Shown here: positions 11,998 through 21,177 of the stretch, one piece after another
Layout of the letters: every line of letters starts with the position of its first letter
Numbering within the stretch: the first letter of the stretch is position 1
DNA from: Pseudomonadota bacterium
Lineage (GTDB): Bacteria; Pseudomonadota; Gammaproteobacteria; Burkholderiales; Rhodocyclaceae
Assembly: GCA_018241695.1 (NCBI GenBank)
Contig: JAFEDH010000008.1
Location: 1-64,000, forward strand
DNA length: 64,000 nt
Reading direction: 5' to 3'
Translations under genes and position numbers: made by a program
The notes under the pieces: generated by a model
What the model was told of the DNA's origin: nothing
What the model saw: only the letters and a program-made list of their open reading frames with translations
Database searches by the model: none

Positions 11998-13521
11998 ATG
12001 CCCAGGGTGAAAGACACCACATTGTGTCTGCTGCTGGTCTCCGCGGTCGAGAACGATCTGGTGCGCCTGCGTGACCATTTTGCCGCGCTGGGGGAAACGC
12101 CCGAACTGCTGCGGGTGAATTCCGCCGCAGCCCTGCGAGCCGCGCTGCAACCACCCGCGCGCTGGGATGTGCTGCTGTATGCACCGGCGACTCCCGATCT
12201 GTCCTTGCCAATGCTGCGCGGCCAACTGGCCGAGTCGGCGACCGCACTTCCACTTCTGTTTCTTTTTCGTGATGGCGAGGAGCCAGGTGTCGACAGGACG
12301 ACAAAGGCCGATGCGGGTGATTGTTTTCATCTCGATCATCTCGAATCCCTGCTGCCCGCCATTGACCGGGTGCTGCGTGAAACGGGGCACGATGCCGATC
12401 ACCGACTGATCCTGGAAAAGCTCAGGGGCAGCGAAAGCCGGTTCCGTGCCCTGGCGGGCAACCTTCCGGGAATGGTGTTCCAGCTTGCCCGGGAGGCCGA
12501 TGGCATGCCCGGCTTTCTTTACGTGAGCGAGGGTGGCCATAAATTGCTTGGGCTCAAGCCTCACGAATTGCTGTCGGACTTTCCACGCTTCATTGATGCC
12601 ATCGAGCCTCTGGAAAGACAGGGTCTGCTGGTGGCGATCGAGGAATCGGCACGCAGCATGACCACCCTGAACTGGGAGGGCCGTACCCGTCCCCGTGGCC
12701 AGTACCGGCAGAAGTGGATCAACCTGCGTTCCACACCGGAGCCCCGGGAGGATGGCAGCATCCACTGGCATGGCATTGCCACCGACATCACCCGCAGCAA
12801 GGAGGCGGAGGCTGCCTTGCGCCGCTCCGGCGAGCAGCTGGCCGAGCTTTCCTCCTATCTGGAGGATGCCAAGGAAGATGAGCGGGAACGCATCGCCCGG
12901 GATATTCACGATGAACTGGGCAGCCTGCTGGTGGCGCTCAAGATCGAGGCATCCCTGCTTTCCGGCAAACTCAAGGAAACGCCTCCCTTGCGCAAAAAGG
13001 CCCAGGGAATCGAAAGCCTGATCGACCAGGCCATGGGGACGGCCAGCCGGGTCGCGCGCGAACTGCGTCCCGGCATTCTCAAGGAATTCGGCCTCTCTGC
13101 TGCAATTGAGTGCCAGGCGGAAGATTTCACGCAGCGCACCGGCATCACCTGTCGCGCCCAGTGCGATGACGAAGATCTGGATCTCGATGAACCCGTCTCC
13201 CTGGCATTGTTCCGCATTGTGCAGGAGGCCCTGACCAATATCGCCAAACATGCCCATGCCTCCCTGGTAGCGGTCCGCTTGTGCCGCGAGGGCCGGCATG
13301 TCATTCTCGAGGTGCGCGACAACGGGCGCGGTATCGCGGAGGATGACATGGGCAAACCCAAGTCCTTCGGCTTGCGTGGTATCCGCGAGCGGGCCCGCAG
13401 CCTGCATGGGGAATGCTGTATCACCGCTGGCGAACAGGGCGGAACCCATGTGCTGCTCCGGCTTCCGCTCGATGCGCCCGTACCGGTTCCGGAAATCGAA
13501 CGTCAGGGTAGTCTCTTCTGA
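11998..13521 (+). CDS. Soluble PAS sensor histidine kinase, NarX/HisKA_3 type, with degenerate receiver
   Basis: About 507 residues with no transmembrane segment. The first 125 residues look like a response-regulator receiver that has lost its phosphoacceptor: the strand that should end in Asp reads WDVLLYAPATPD. A PAS domain follows (about 145-265), then a short coiled-coil and HisKA_3 with the phosphorylatable histidine in ARDIHDELGSL, then a HATPase domain with N, G1 and G2 motifs (RDNGRGIAEDD, SFGLRGIRERA). GTG 11995 could also start translation, three bases before ATG 11998. The NarL-type regulator eight bases downstream is its likely partner. The signal it detects is unknown. Confidence 0.85.
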   Translation: MPRVKDTTLCLLLVSAVENDLVRLRDHFAALGETPELLRVNSAAALRAALQPPARWDVLLYAPATPDLSLPMLRGQLAESATALPLLFLFRDGEEPGVDRTTKADAGDCFHLDHLESLLPAIDRVLRETGHDADHRLILEKLRGSESRFRALAGNLPGMVFQLAREADGMPGFLYVSEGGHKLLGLKPHELLSDFPRFIDAIEPLERQGLLVAIEESARSMTTLNWEGRTRPRGQYRQKWINLRSTPEPREDGSIHWHGIATDITRSKEAEAALRRSGEQLAELSSYLEDAKEDERERIARDIHDELGSLLVALKIEASLLSGKLKETPPLRKKAQGIESLIDQAMGTASRVARELRPGILKEFGLSAAIECQAEDFTQRTGITCRAQCDDEDLDLDEPVSLALFRIVQEALTNIAKHAHASLVAVRLCREGRHVILEVRDNGRGIAEDDMGKPKSFGLRGIRERARSLHGECCITAGEQGGTHVLLRLPLDAPVPVPEIERQGSLF

Positions 13522-13529
13522 GGAGGGTC

Positions 13530-14171
13530 ATGAGCGAGAAAATCCTGGTCCTCATCGCCGATGATCATGCCATCGTGCGCCAGGGGCTCAAGCAGATCCT
13601 CTCCGACACGGAGGATATGGTGGTGGCGGGCGAGGCCGATGATGGCGCCGCCGCCCTGCATCTGGCCCGCTCGCAGTCCTGGGACGTTTTTTTGCTTGAT
13701 GTCACCATGCCCAATCGGAACGGTATCGATACGCTCAAGCAGCTGAAGAAGGAATATCCACGCCAGCCGGTGCTGATTCTCAGCATGCATCCCGAGGAGC
13801 ACTATGCGGTGCGCGCCATCAAGTCCGGTGCCGCCGGCTATCTCACCAAGCAAAGTGCGCCGGAACTGCTGGTCACCGCCATCCGCCAGGTTGCCGCGGG
13901 GCGGCGTTTCATCAGCCCGACCCTGGCCGAGCAGCTGGCCAATGCGCTGGCGGATGACAGTGACAAGCCGCCTCATGAGCGGGTTTCCGACCGCGAATAT
14001 CAGGTTCTGGTGCGTATCGCTTCGGGCAAGACGCTGACGCAGATCGCCGAGGAACTCAATCTGAGCGCCAAGACGGTGAGTGAATACCGCAAGCGCCTGC
14101 TGGAAAAAATGCGCCTCGATACGACCGCCGACCTGATCCGCTACGGCATCGAACACAGCCTGGTGCAATAA
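13530..14171 (+). CDS. NarL/LuxR-family response regulator
   Basis: 213 residues. The receiver has D11/D12, phosphoacceptor D57 in FLLDVTMP, S85 and K107. The C-terminal LuxR-type helix-turn-helix lies around LTQIAEELNLSAKTVSEYRKR. Such regulators bind DNA as dimers once phosphorylated by HisKA_3 kinases. The preceding kinase gene is of the right class and ends eight bases upstream. GAGGAGGGTC gives a strong ribosome-binding site. Target genes cannot be read from the window. Confidence 0.92.
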   Translation: MSEKILVLIADDHAIVRQGLKQILSDTEDMVVAGEADDGAAALHLARSQSWDVFLLDVTMPNRNGIDTLKQLKKEYPRQPVLILSMHPEEHYAVRAIKSGAAGYLTKQSAPELLVTAIRQVAAGRRFISPTLAEQLANALADDSDKPPHERVSDREYQVLVRIASGKTLTQIAEELNLSAKTVSEYRKRLLEKMRLDTTADLIRYGIEHSLVQ

Positions 14172-14199
14172 TCCACGACCTTCCAGAGAAAGGCATTCC

Positions 14200-15975
14200 A
14201 TGCCTGATTTCAACCAGCCATCCGAAATCGCCCGCGAGGCGCTGCTACGTCTCGCCCAGCGTCGCATTGCGCCCACGCCGGACAATTACCTCACGCTCTA
14301 CAATGAAATTTCCGGTGCTACGACCCCCGAGATATTTCCCGAAAAGTCGTTACGGTCGCTGCTTTCCTCCCTGCCCCGAACCACACCGGATCAGCTCAAG
14401 CTGGTTCGTAGCCTGGATCAGGCGGTGGACTCCCGTAACTGGTCTACCCTCGGCCAGGCGCTGGGTGGAATCTTGACCCGCATTGGCGCCGAGCAGCCCA
14501 ACTGGTCTGGGGTATTGCGCGAGCTGATGGTCCAGATCGAGGCCCGCACGGTTGGATTGACGCCTGCGGCCAAGCGCGAATCCCTGGATCATGTGTTGGC
14601 TTCGTGCACCAATCCGGAGCTGTTGCACCAGCGACTTCAGTCCCTGTTGCGCAGCTGGTCCCGGAATCGGGCGATCGATGACCGGGAACTGGTTGGCGAA
14701 ATGGCGTCGGTTGCCGCCATTCCCGCCAGTACACCAGCGGTGACACCGCCGGTGGCAAAGACCGGTTCGGCCCAGACAGCTGGCGACTGGCGGGAACTCG
14801 TTCTGCACCTGCTTGAAGGGGGTATTGCCCCGCTATTGACCGATAGTAGTAGTGAACTGGCCGCGGAACTTACCCAGATCATCGCTGCAGCCCGTTCGGT
14901 GAATGGCACCGAACAGCTGGCTACCCTGGTGACCCGGCTGCGAAGGTTTACCTACCGTCTGCAATTTGTTGCCGAGGATCAGGTCGAGTTACGCCAGGCC
15001 CTGTTGCAGCTTTTACAGCTGCTCGTGGATAACATCGATCAGCTGGTGGTGGATGACCAGTGGCTGCATGGCCAGATGGTGCTGGTTGCCGATCTGGTAG
15101 GGCAGCCCTTGAGCCTGCGTCGCCTGGACGAAGTGGAGCAGCGACTCAAGGATCTGATCTACAAGCAAAGTGCGCTGAAGAAAAACCTCACGGATGCCGA
15201 GGGAAAACTCAAGGCCATGCTGGCCAGCTTTGTCGACCGTCTTGCCGACATGAGCGAAGCCAGCGGGCTGTATCACGACAAGATCGAGAAGTGCGCCAGC
15301 CGTATCGGTTCTGCCGGTAGCATCTCTGAAATCACCGATGAGCTCGACGTGGTGATGAGCGAAACCCGTATCATTCAGATCAACACCATCCGCTCACGGG
15401 ATGAGCTGAACGAAATGCGGACCCGGGCACGGGAAGCCGAGGAGGAAGTCGGACGCCTGCAGCAGGAGCTGGCCGAGGCCAGCGACATGGTGCGTCAGGA
15501 TGCCCTGACCGGCGCCCTCAACCGGAAAGGCATGGATGAAGCCCTGAACAAGGAAGTTTCCAGGGTTCGCCGGCACCGCAGCACCCTGTGTATCGCCTTG
15601 CTCGATATCGACAATTTCAAAAAACTCAATGACACCCTGGGGCATGATGCGGGTGATGCCGCCTTGGTACACCTGACCCGGGTAGTGAAGGAGACCATTC
15701 GTCCACAGGATACGCTGGCGCGCTATGGTGGTGAGGAGTTCGTCATCCTGCTGCCGGATACCGCGCTGGCGGATGGTGTCGCTGCCATGGCACGGGTACA
15801 ACGGGAGCTGACGCGAAAATTCTTCATGCACCAGAATGAAAAGATATTGATCACCTTTAGCTGCGGGGTGGCCGAGATCGGTACGGAGGAGCCGCCCGGC
15901 GATACTCTCAAACGGGCAGATGGCGCCATGTATCTGGCGAAGCGCTCGGGCAAGAACCGCGTGCTTGCGGCGTAA
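14200..15975 (+). CDS. Diguanylate cyclase with long alpha-helical N-terminus
   Basis: 591 residues. The C-terminal 170 residues form a GGDEF domain with an intact active site GGEEF (510-514) and an inhibitory-site RPQD five residues before it, so it should make cyclic di-GMP and be product-inhibited. The first 420 residues are mostly helical, have no predicted membrane segment and match no domain I can name; a coiled coil (about 395-430) leads into the catalytic domain. A low-complexity Thr/Pro/Ala linker sits near 170-190. It follows the response regulator by 28 bases and may be co-transcribed. Confidence 0.88.
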   Translation: MPDFNQPSEIAREALLRLAQRRIAPTPDNYLTLYNEISGATTPEIFPEKSLRSLLSSLPRTTPDQLKLVRSLDQAVDSRNWSTLGQALGGILTRIGAEQPNWSGVLRELMVQIEARTVGLTPAAKRESLDHVLASCTNPELLHQRLQSLLRSWSRNRAIDDRELVGEMASVAAIPASTPAVTPPVAKTGSAQTAGDWRELVLHLLEGGIAPLLTDSSSELAAELTQIIAAARSVNGTEQLATLVTRLRRFTYRLQFVAEDQVELRQALLQLLQLLVDNIDQLVVDDQWLHGQMVLVADLVGQPLSLRRLDEVEQRLKDLIYKQSALKKNLTDAEGKLKAMLASFVDRLADMSEASGLYHDKIEKCASRIGSAGSISEITDELDVVMSETRIIQINTIRSRDELNEMRTRAREAEEEVGRLQQELAEASDMVRQDALTGALNRKGMDEALNKEVSRVRRHRSTLCIALLDIDNFKKLNDTLGHDAGDAALVHLTRVVKETIRPQDTLARYGGEEFVILLPDTALADGVAAMARVQRELTRKFFMHQNEKILITFSCGVAEIGTEEPPGDTLKRADGAMYLAKRSGKNRVLAA

Positions 15976-16003
15976 CGCGCTGATCGTCGCTCTGACCCTC
16001 GTG

Positions 16004-16009
16004 TAGAAT
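16004..16009 (+). promoter_or_regulatory. Candidate -10 box for tRNA-Thr
   Basis: TAGAAT lies ten bases before the mature tRNA 5' end, the right distance for transcription to begin almost at the tRNA. The -35 match upstream (CTGATC at 15980-15985) is poor, so this is a modest call. Confidence 0.4.
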
Positions 16010-16018
16010 CCGCGCCTC

Positions 16019-16094
16019 GCCCTTGTAGCTCAGCTGGTAGAGCAGCGGTTTTGTAAACCGAAGGTCGCGGGTTCGATTCCTGCCGGGGGCACCA
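16019..16094 (+). tRNA. tRNA-Thr (anticodon UGU)
   Basis: 76 bases with an encoded CCA end. The acceptor stem GCCCTTG pairs with CGGGGGC (two G-U pairs), the D arm is GCTC/GAGC, and the anticodon loop TTTGTAA reads UGU. The T arm is GCGGG/CCTGC around TTCGATT. The G-A mismatch at the base of the anticodon stem is, as I recall, shared with other betaproteobacterial tRNA-Thr(UGU) genes. The AAGGTCG variable region is typical for threonine tRNA. Confidence 0.96.
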
Positions 16095-16178
16095 GTCTTC
16101 TTGAATACCTGCTTCGAATGACGGCGGGTTTTGACGGGCAGGCCTTGTTTCCGTAACATTGCACCCTTGATAAACCTT

Positions 16179-16209
16179 CACGGCGGCTTCTGCCGCCGTG
16201 TTGCTTTTT
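16179..16209 (+). terminator. Rho-independent terminator after tRNA-Thr
   Basis: A nine-base-pair GC-rich stem, CACGGCGGC / GCCGCCGTG, with a TTCT loop is followed by TTGCTTTTT. It lies 85 bases past the tRNA and 49 bases before argD, so it separates the two transcription units. Confidence 0.7.
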
Positions 16210-16257
16210 GGCGGCGGGGCGGATTGTGCCGGCTAGCCAAGGGGGCGGAGCCAGTCC

Positions 16258-17430
16258 ATGTCTCACCTGATGAACAACTACAGTCGCCTGCCCGTGGCAT
16301 TTGCCCGGGGCGAAGGCTGCCGGCTCTTCGATGAAACCGGAAAATCCTATCTGGATGCGCTCTCGGGTATCGCGGTCAATACCCTGGGCCACAACCACCC
16401 TGCGCTCGTCAGCGCATTAACCAGGCAAGCCGGGCGCCTGATTCACACTTCCAACCTGTTTCGCGTGCATGAACAGGAGATCCTGTCCGATCGCCTGGCG
16501 GCCATCTCCGGCATGGATGAGGTGTTTTTCTGCAATTCGGGTTGCGAGGCGAACGAAGCCGCGATCAAGCTGGCACGGCTGTATGGCCATCAGCGCGGCA
16601 TCGACAACCCGGCCATCGTGGTCATGGAGCAGGCGTTTCATGGCCGTACCCTGGCGACCCTTTCCGCCACCGGCAACCGGAAGGTCCAGGCGGGATTCGA
16701 GCCACTGGTTTCCGGCTTTATCCGCGTACCCTTCGACGACCTGCCCGCCATCGAGCAGGTGGCGGCCGGCAATCCCAATGTGGTGGCCGTGCTGTTCGAG
16801 CCGATCCAGGGCGAAGGCGGCATCAATGTCGCCCATAACGCCTATATGCAGGCGCTGCGCCGCATTTGTGATGACCGGGGCTGGCTGTTCATGGTCGATG
16901 AGATCCAGTGCGGCCTGGCCCGTACCGGTGCCTGGTTCGCCCACCAGCATGCGGAGATTCGTCCGGATGTGATGACGCTGGCCAAGGGCCTTGGCTCCGG
17001 CGTGCCCATCGGCGCCTGCCTGGCCGCCGGGCCGGCAGCCGGGGTTTTCGGCCCCGGCAATCATGGCTCCACCTTCGGTGGCAATCCCTTCGCGTGCGTC
17101 GCCGCACTCACCACGCTCGATGTGATCGATGCCGAAGGGCTCATGGCACGTGCGATCCGCAGCGGCGAGCGTATCCGCAGCGGCTTGGTGGCCGCCTTTC
17201 AGGGGCTGGATGCGATCAGGGAGATTCGTGGGGATGGCCTGATGATCGGCATCGAGCTGGACCGGCCCTGCGGGACGCTGGTGCAGCGGGGTCTGGATGC
17301 CGGGCTGGTGATCAATGTCACCGCCGAAAGGGTGATCCGCCTGCTGCCGGCGCTGATCTTCAGCGATGCCGAAGTCGACGAACTGGTGGCCAAGCTTTCC
17401 ACCCTGGTGCGGGCCTTTCTGGAGAACTGA
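16258..17430 (+). CDS. argD: Acetylornithine aminotransferase ArgD
   Basis: 390 residues, a class III PLP aminotransferase. The PLP lysine is K243 in TLAKGLGSG. ArgD converts N-acetylglutamate semialdehyde to N-acetylornithine in arginine synthesis; family members often also serve as succinyldiaminopimelate aminotransferase for lysine. Neighbouring argF and argG support the arginine role. The start ATG 16258 is followed by MNNYSRLPVAF, a normal ArgD N-terminus. Confidence 0.94.
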   Translation: MSHLMNNYSRLPVAFARGEGCRLFDETGKSYLDALSGIAVNTLGHNHPALVSALTRQAGRLIHTSNLFRVHEQEILSDRLAAISGMDEVFFCNSGCEANEAAIKLARLYGHQRGIDNPAIVVMEQAFHGRTLATLSATGNRKVQAGFEPLVSGFIRVPFDDLPAIEQVAAGNPNVVAVLFEPIQGEGGINVAHNAYMQALRRICDDRGWLFMVDEIQCGLARTGAWFAHQHAEIRPDVMTLAKGLGSGVPIGACLAAGPAAGVFGPGNHGSTFGGNPFACVAALTTLDVIDAEGLMARAIRSGERIRSGLVAAFQGLDAIREIRGDGLMIGIELDRPCGTLVQRGLDAGLVINVTAERVIRLLPALIFSDAEVDELVAKLSTLVRAFLEN

Positions 17431-17432
17431 CC

Positions 17433-18353
17433 ATGACGGCACCGCGCCACTTTCTCCAGCTCAAGAATTTAAGCGCTGCAGAACTCGACCATGTGTTTAC
17501 CCGCACCCGCTGGATCAAGCAGCAGTTCCGGTCCTACCAGCAATACTGGCCGCTGACCGACCGGACCCTGGTGATGATCTTCGAGAAAGCCAGCACCCGG
17601 ACGCGTCTTTCCTTCGAGGCCGGGATGCAGCAGCTGGGAGGGTCCGCCATCTATCTCAATACCCGCGATTCCCAGCTGGGTCGTGGCGAGCCGGTGGAGG
17701 ATGCGGCACAGGTGATTTCGCGCATGAGCGACATCGTCATGATCCGCACTTTCGATCAGGAGATCATCGAGCGCTTCGCCGCACACTCCCGTGTGCCGGT
17801 GATCAACGGGCTGACCAACGAATACCATCCCTGCCAGATTCTGGCCGACATCTATACCTTCATCGAGCACCGTGGCGACATCCGTGGTCGCACCGTGGCC
17901 TGGGTGGGCGATTCGAACAATGTCTGCAATACCTGGCTGCAGGCCGCCGAGATATTCGGCTTCAGGGTACATGTCTCGACCCCGCCGGGTTACGAGGTCG
18001 AGCCGGAACGTGCCGGTGTTCACGGTACTCACTTCGAGGCTTTTGCCGATCCCATGGACGCGGTACGGGGCGCCGATCTGGTGACCACCGATGTGTGGAC
18101 CTCGATGGGTTTCGAGGCCGAGAACGAGGAGCGCAAGCGCGACTTCGCCGACTGGCAGGTGGATGCCGAGATGATGAAGGCGGCCCGGTCCGATGCCGTC
18201 TTCATGCACTGCCTGCCCGCCCACCGTGGCGAAGAGGTTGCCGCCGAGGTCATCGATGGCCCCCAGAGCGTGGTGTGGGACGAGGCGGAAAACCGGTTGC
18301 ACACACAAAAGGCGCTGATGGAATTTTTGCTGCTGGGGATCATCCGGCCGTGA
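17433..18353 (+). CDS. argF: Ornithine carbamoyltransferase ArgF
   Basis: 306 residues. The carbamoyl-phosphate motif STRTR is at about 52-56 (KASTRTRLSFEAG) and the ornithine-binding HCLPAHRGEEV lies near residue 260. It makes citrulline from ornithine and carbamoyl phosphate. The ATG lies three bases after the argD stop, so the two are an operon; the reading frame is open further upstream but only as a shadow of argD. The stop overlaps the downstream VOC gene. Confidence 0.95.
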   Translation: MTAPRHFLQLKNLSAAELDHVFTRTRWIKQQFRSYQQYWPLTDRTLVMIFEKASTRTRLSFEAGMQQLGGSAIYLNTRDSQLGRGEPVEDAAQVISRMSDIVMIRTFDQEIIERFAAHSRVPVINGLTNEYHPCQILADIYTFIEHRGDIRGRTVAWVGDSNNVCNTWLQAAEIFGFRVHVSTPPGYEVEPERAGVHGTHFEAFADPMDAVRGADLVTTDVWTSMGFEAENEERKRDFADWQVDAEMMKAARSDAVFMHCLPAHRGEEVAAEVIDGPQSVVWDEAENRLHTQKALMEFLLLGIIRP

Positions 18354-18736
18354 TTGATCACGTCAGCATCAGCACCGCCGATTACCCTCGCAGCAAGGCT
18401 TTTTATCTTGCCGCGCTGGCTCCGCTGGGGTATTCCCTGCTGGTTGAATTGACCGCGCAGCAGACCGGCGACTTTGCCGGTGCCGGTTTCGGCGTGGCGC
18501 CCAAACCCGATTTCTGGATCGGCGCCAGCCAGCCGCAGCGGCCACCGGTGCACGTCGCCTTCCGCGCCGCCAGCCGGGACCAGGTGAATGCCTTTTACCG
18601 CGCCGCCCTGGCCGCCGGGGGCCGCGACAACGGCGCGCCCGGCCTGCGTCCCCAGTACCACCCTCATTACTACGGCGCCTTCGTGCTGGACCCTGACGGG
18701 CACAACATCGAAGCCGTCTGCCACGAACCCGCATAA
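18350..18736 (+). CDS. VOC-superfamily (glyoxalase-like) protein
   Basis: 128 residues. The N-terminus IDHVSISTADYPRSKAFY and the C-terminal DPDGHNIEAVCHE carry the metal-binding His and Glu pattern of vicinal-oxygen-chelate proteins. The substrate is unknown. The start is GTG 18350, overlapping the argF stop (GTGA), and argG begins 18 bases after its end, so it travels inside the arginine operon. I see nothing that ties it chemically to arginine synthesis. Confidence 0.82.
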   Translation: MIDHVSISTADYPRSKAFYLAALAPLGYSLLVELTAQQTGDFAGAGFGVAPKPDFWIGASQPQRPPVHVAFRAASRDQVNAFYRAALAAGGRDNGAPGLRPQYHPHYYGAFVLDPDGHNIEAVCHEPA

Positions 18737-18754
18737 TCGATCTGGGAAACAAGC

Positions 18755-20026
<1,272 letters not shown>

Positions 20027-20039
20027 GAGAGGCCGGGTT

Positions 20040-20249
20040 GTGATCAGCATTTCAGAAGAGGATCTGAGCCAGTTCGGCATGACCTTTCTGCTGGGTGGCT
20101 TCATGCTGTTCATGCTGTTCATCATCGGCGAGCTGGCCTGGAAATCCAGGGCAGGGAAGTTCGGTACCTTCGTGCTGTTTTTTGTCCTGGCATTCGGCAT
20201 GCTCGGATTTATTGCCAAAACCATCATCGAGAAATTGTGGGGAATCTAG
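20040..20249 (+). CDS. Small membrane protein, DUF2788 family
   Basis: 69 residues with two hydrophobic segments (about 14-33 and 42-60) joined by a short basic loop (WKSRAGK). It matches what I know as DUF2788, a family of unknown function in betaproteobacteria and gammaproteobacteria. It begins with GTG 20040 according to frame, 13 bases after argG, with GAGAGAGG as a plausible ribosome-binding site. Confidence 0.7.
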   Translation: MISISEEDLSQFGMTFLLGGFMLFMLFIIGELAWKSRAGKFGTFVLFFVLAFGMLGFIAKTIIEKLWGI

Positions 20250-20251
20250 CC

Positions 20252-20566
20252 ATGTCGCAATTCGATAACGTTTCCGTGTTCAAGCAGGCCAATGTGTATT
20301 TCGATGGCAAGTGCGTGAGCCATACCATCCAGTTTGCCGACGGCACCAAAAAGAGTGTCGGCGTGGTCCTGCCCTCCGCGCTGACTTTCAACACCGGCGC
20401 TCCCGAAATCATGGAGACCGTAGCGGGCTCCGTGCGCTACCGCATCCGGGGCGAGTCGGAATGGAAAATCTGTCCTGCCGGTGACCGCTTCAGCATTCCG
20501 GGCAACTCCGGCTTCGACATTGAAGTGAGCGGCGAGCCGTATCATTACGTCTGCCATTTCGGATAA
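20252..20566 (+). CDS. ppnP: Pyrimidine/purine nucleoside phosphorylase PpnP
   Basis: 104 residues of the small cupin type once called DUF1255/YaiE. Family landmarks are [14 protein letters not shown] at the start and the [12 protein letters not shown] region near the end. PpnP splits nucleosides with phosphate. I take ATG 20252 (MSQFDNVSV) instead of an in-frame start 15 bases earlier because that would run into the upstream gene and lacks family sequence. Confidence 0.88.
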   Translation: MSQFDNVSVFKQANVYFDGKCVSHTIQFADGTKKSVGVVLPSALTFNTGAPEIMETVAGSVRYRIRGESEWKICPAGDRFSIPGNSGFDIEVSGEPYHYVCHFG

Positions 20567-20593
20567 GCCGTCGTCCATTTCCGGGAGCCCGAC

Positions 20594-21088
20594 ATGCCCT
20601 CCTTCGACTTCACTTCCGAAACGGATATGGTGGCGCTGAAAAATTCCGTCGATGTCGCCGGTCGCGCCATCGACAATCGCTACGATTTCAAGGGCACCTC
20701 GGCGCGTGTCGAACTGAACGAAAAGGAAAAAACGATCACCCTGCATGGCGACTCGGATTTCCAGCTCGATCAGATCAAGGATCTGCTCTTCCCCGCCATG
20801 GAGAAGAAGGAAAAGGAAAGTACCAAGCGGCTCGATGCACAGCCGGTACAGAAAATCTCGGGCAACAAGGTGAAGCAGGATCTGAAGATCCGGTCGGGTA
20901 TCGATGCGGAACTGGCGAAGAAGATTGTCAGGTTGCTCAAGGACAGCAAGCTCAAGGTCCAGGCCGCGATCCAGGGAGATGCCGTGCGCGTCAGTGGCGC
21001 CAAGCGCGATGTGCTGCAGGAAGCCATCGCCCTGGTGAACAAGGCCATTACCGACTACCCGCTGCGTCAGGGCAACTATCGCGACTGA
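20594..21088 (+). CDS. YajQ-family nucleotide-binding protein
   Basis: 164 residues, full length for the YajQ/UPF0234 family; the start MPSFDFTSETDM and NRYDFKGT near residue 33 are diagnostic. In Xanthomonas a member binds cyclic di-GMP and acts with a transcription factor; whether this one does is unknown. It closes a short same-strand run with DUF2788 and ppnP, and a strong terminator follows. Confidence 0.9.
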   Translation: MPSFDFTSETDMVALKNSVDVAGRAIDNRYDFKGTSARVELNEKEKTITLHGDSDFQLDQIKDLLFPAMEKKEKESTKRLDAQPVQKISGNKVKQDLKIRSGIDAELAKKIVRLLKDSKLKVQAAIQGDAVRVSGAKRDVLQEAIALVNKAITDYPLRQGNYRD

Positions 21089-21115
21089 GTGGATCAGCCG
21101 GGCAGATGGGCTGCT

Positions 21116-21151
21116 GATAAAAAACGGAGGCCGTGGCCTCCGTTTTTTATC
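21116..21151. terminator. Bidirectional rho-independent terminator
   Basis: A near-perfect 17-base-pair inverted repeat with arms GATAAAAAACGGAGGCC and its complement flanks a two-base centre. The A-tract on one side and T-tract on the other let it stop transcription in both directions. It sits between yajQ (plus) and metY (minus), whose ends converge here. Confidence 0.9.
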
Positions 21152-21177
21152 AGGTCGGTACCCGCTCTGGATGAAGC

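Noticed and set aside
16095..16178. Prophage or island attachment site at the tRNA-Thr 3' end
   Set aside because: No integrase gene follows and I saw no second copy of the tRNA 3' end; ordinary argD begins downstream.
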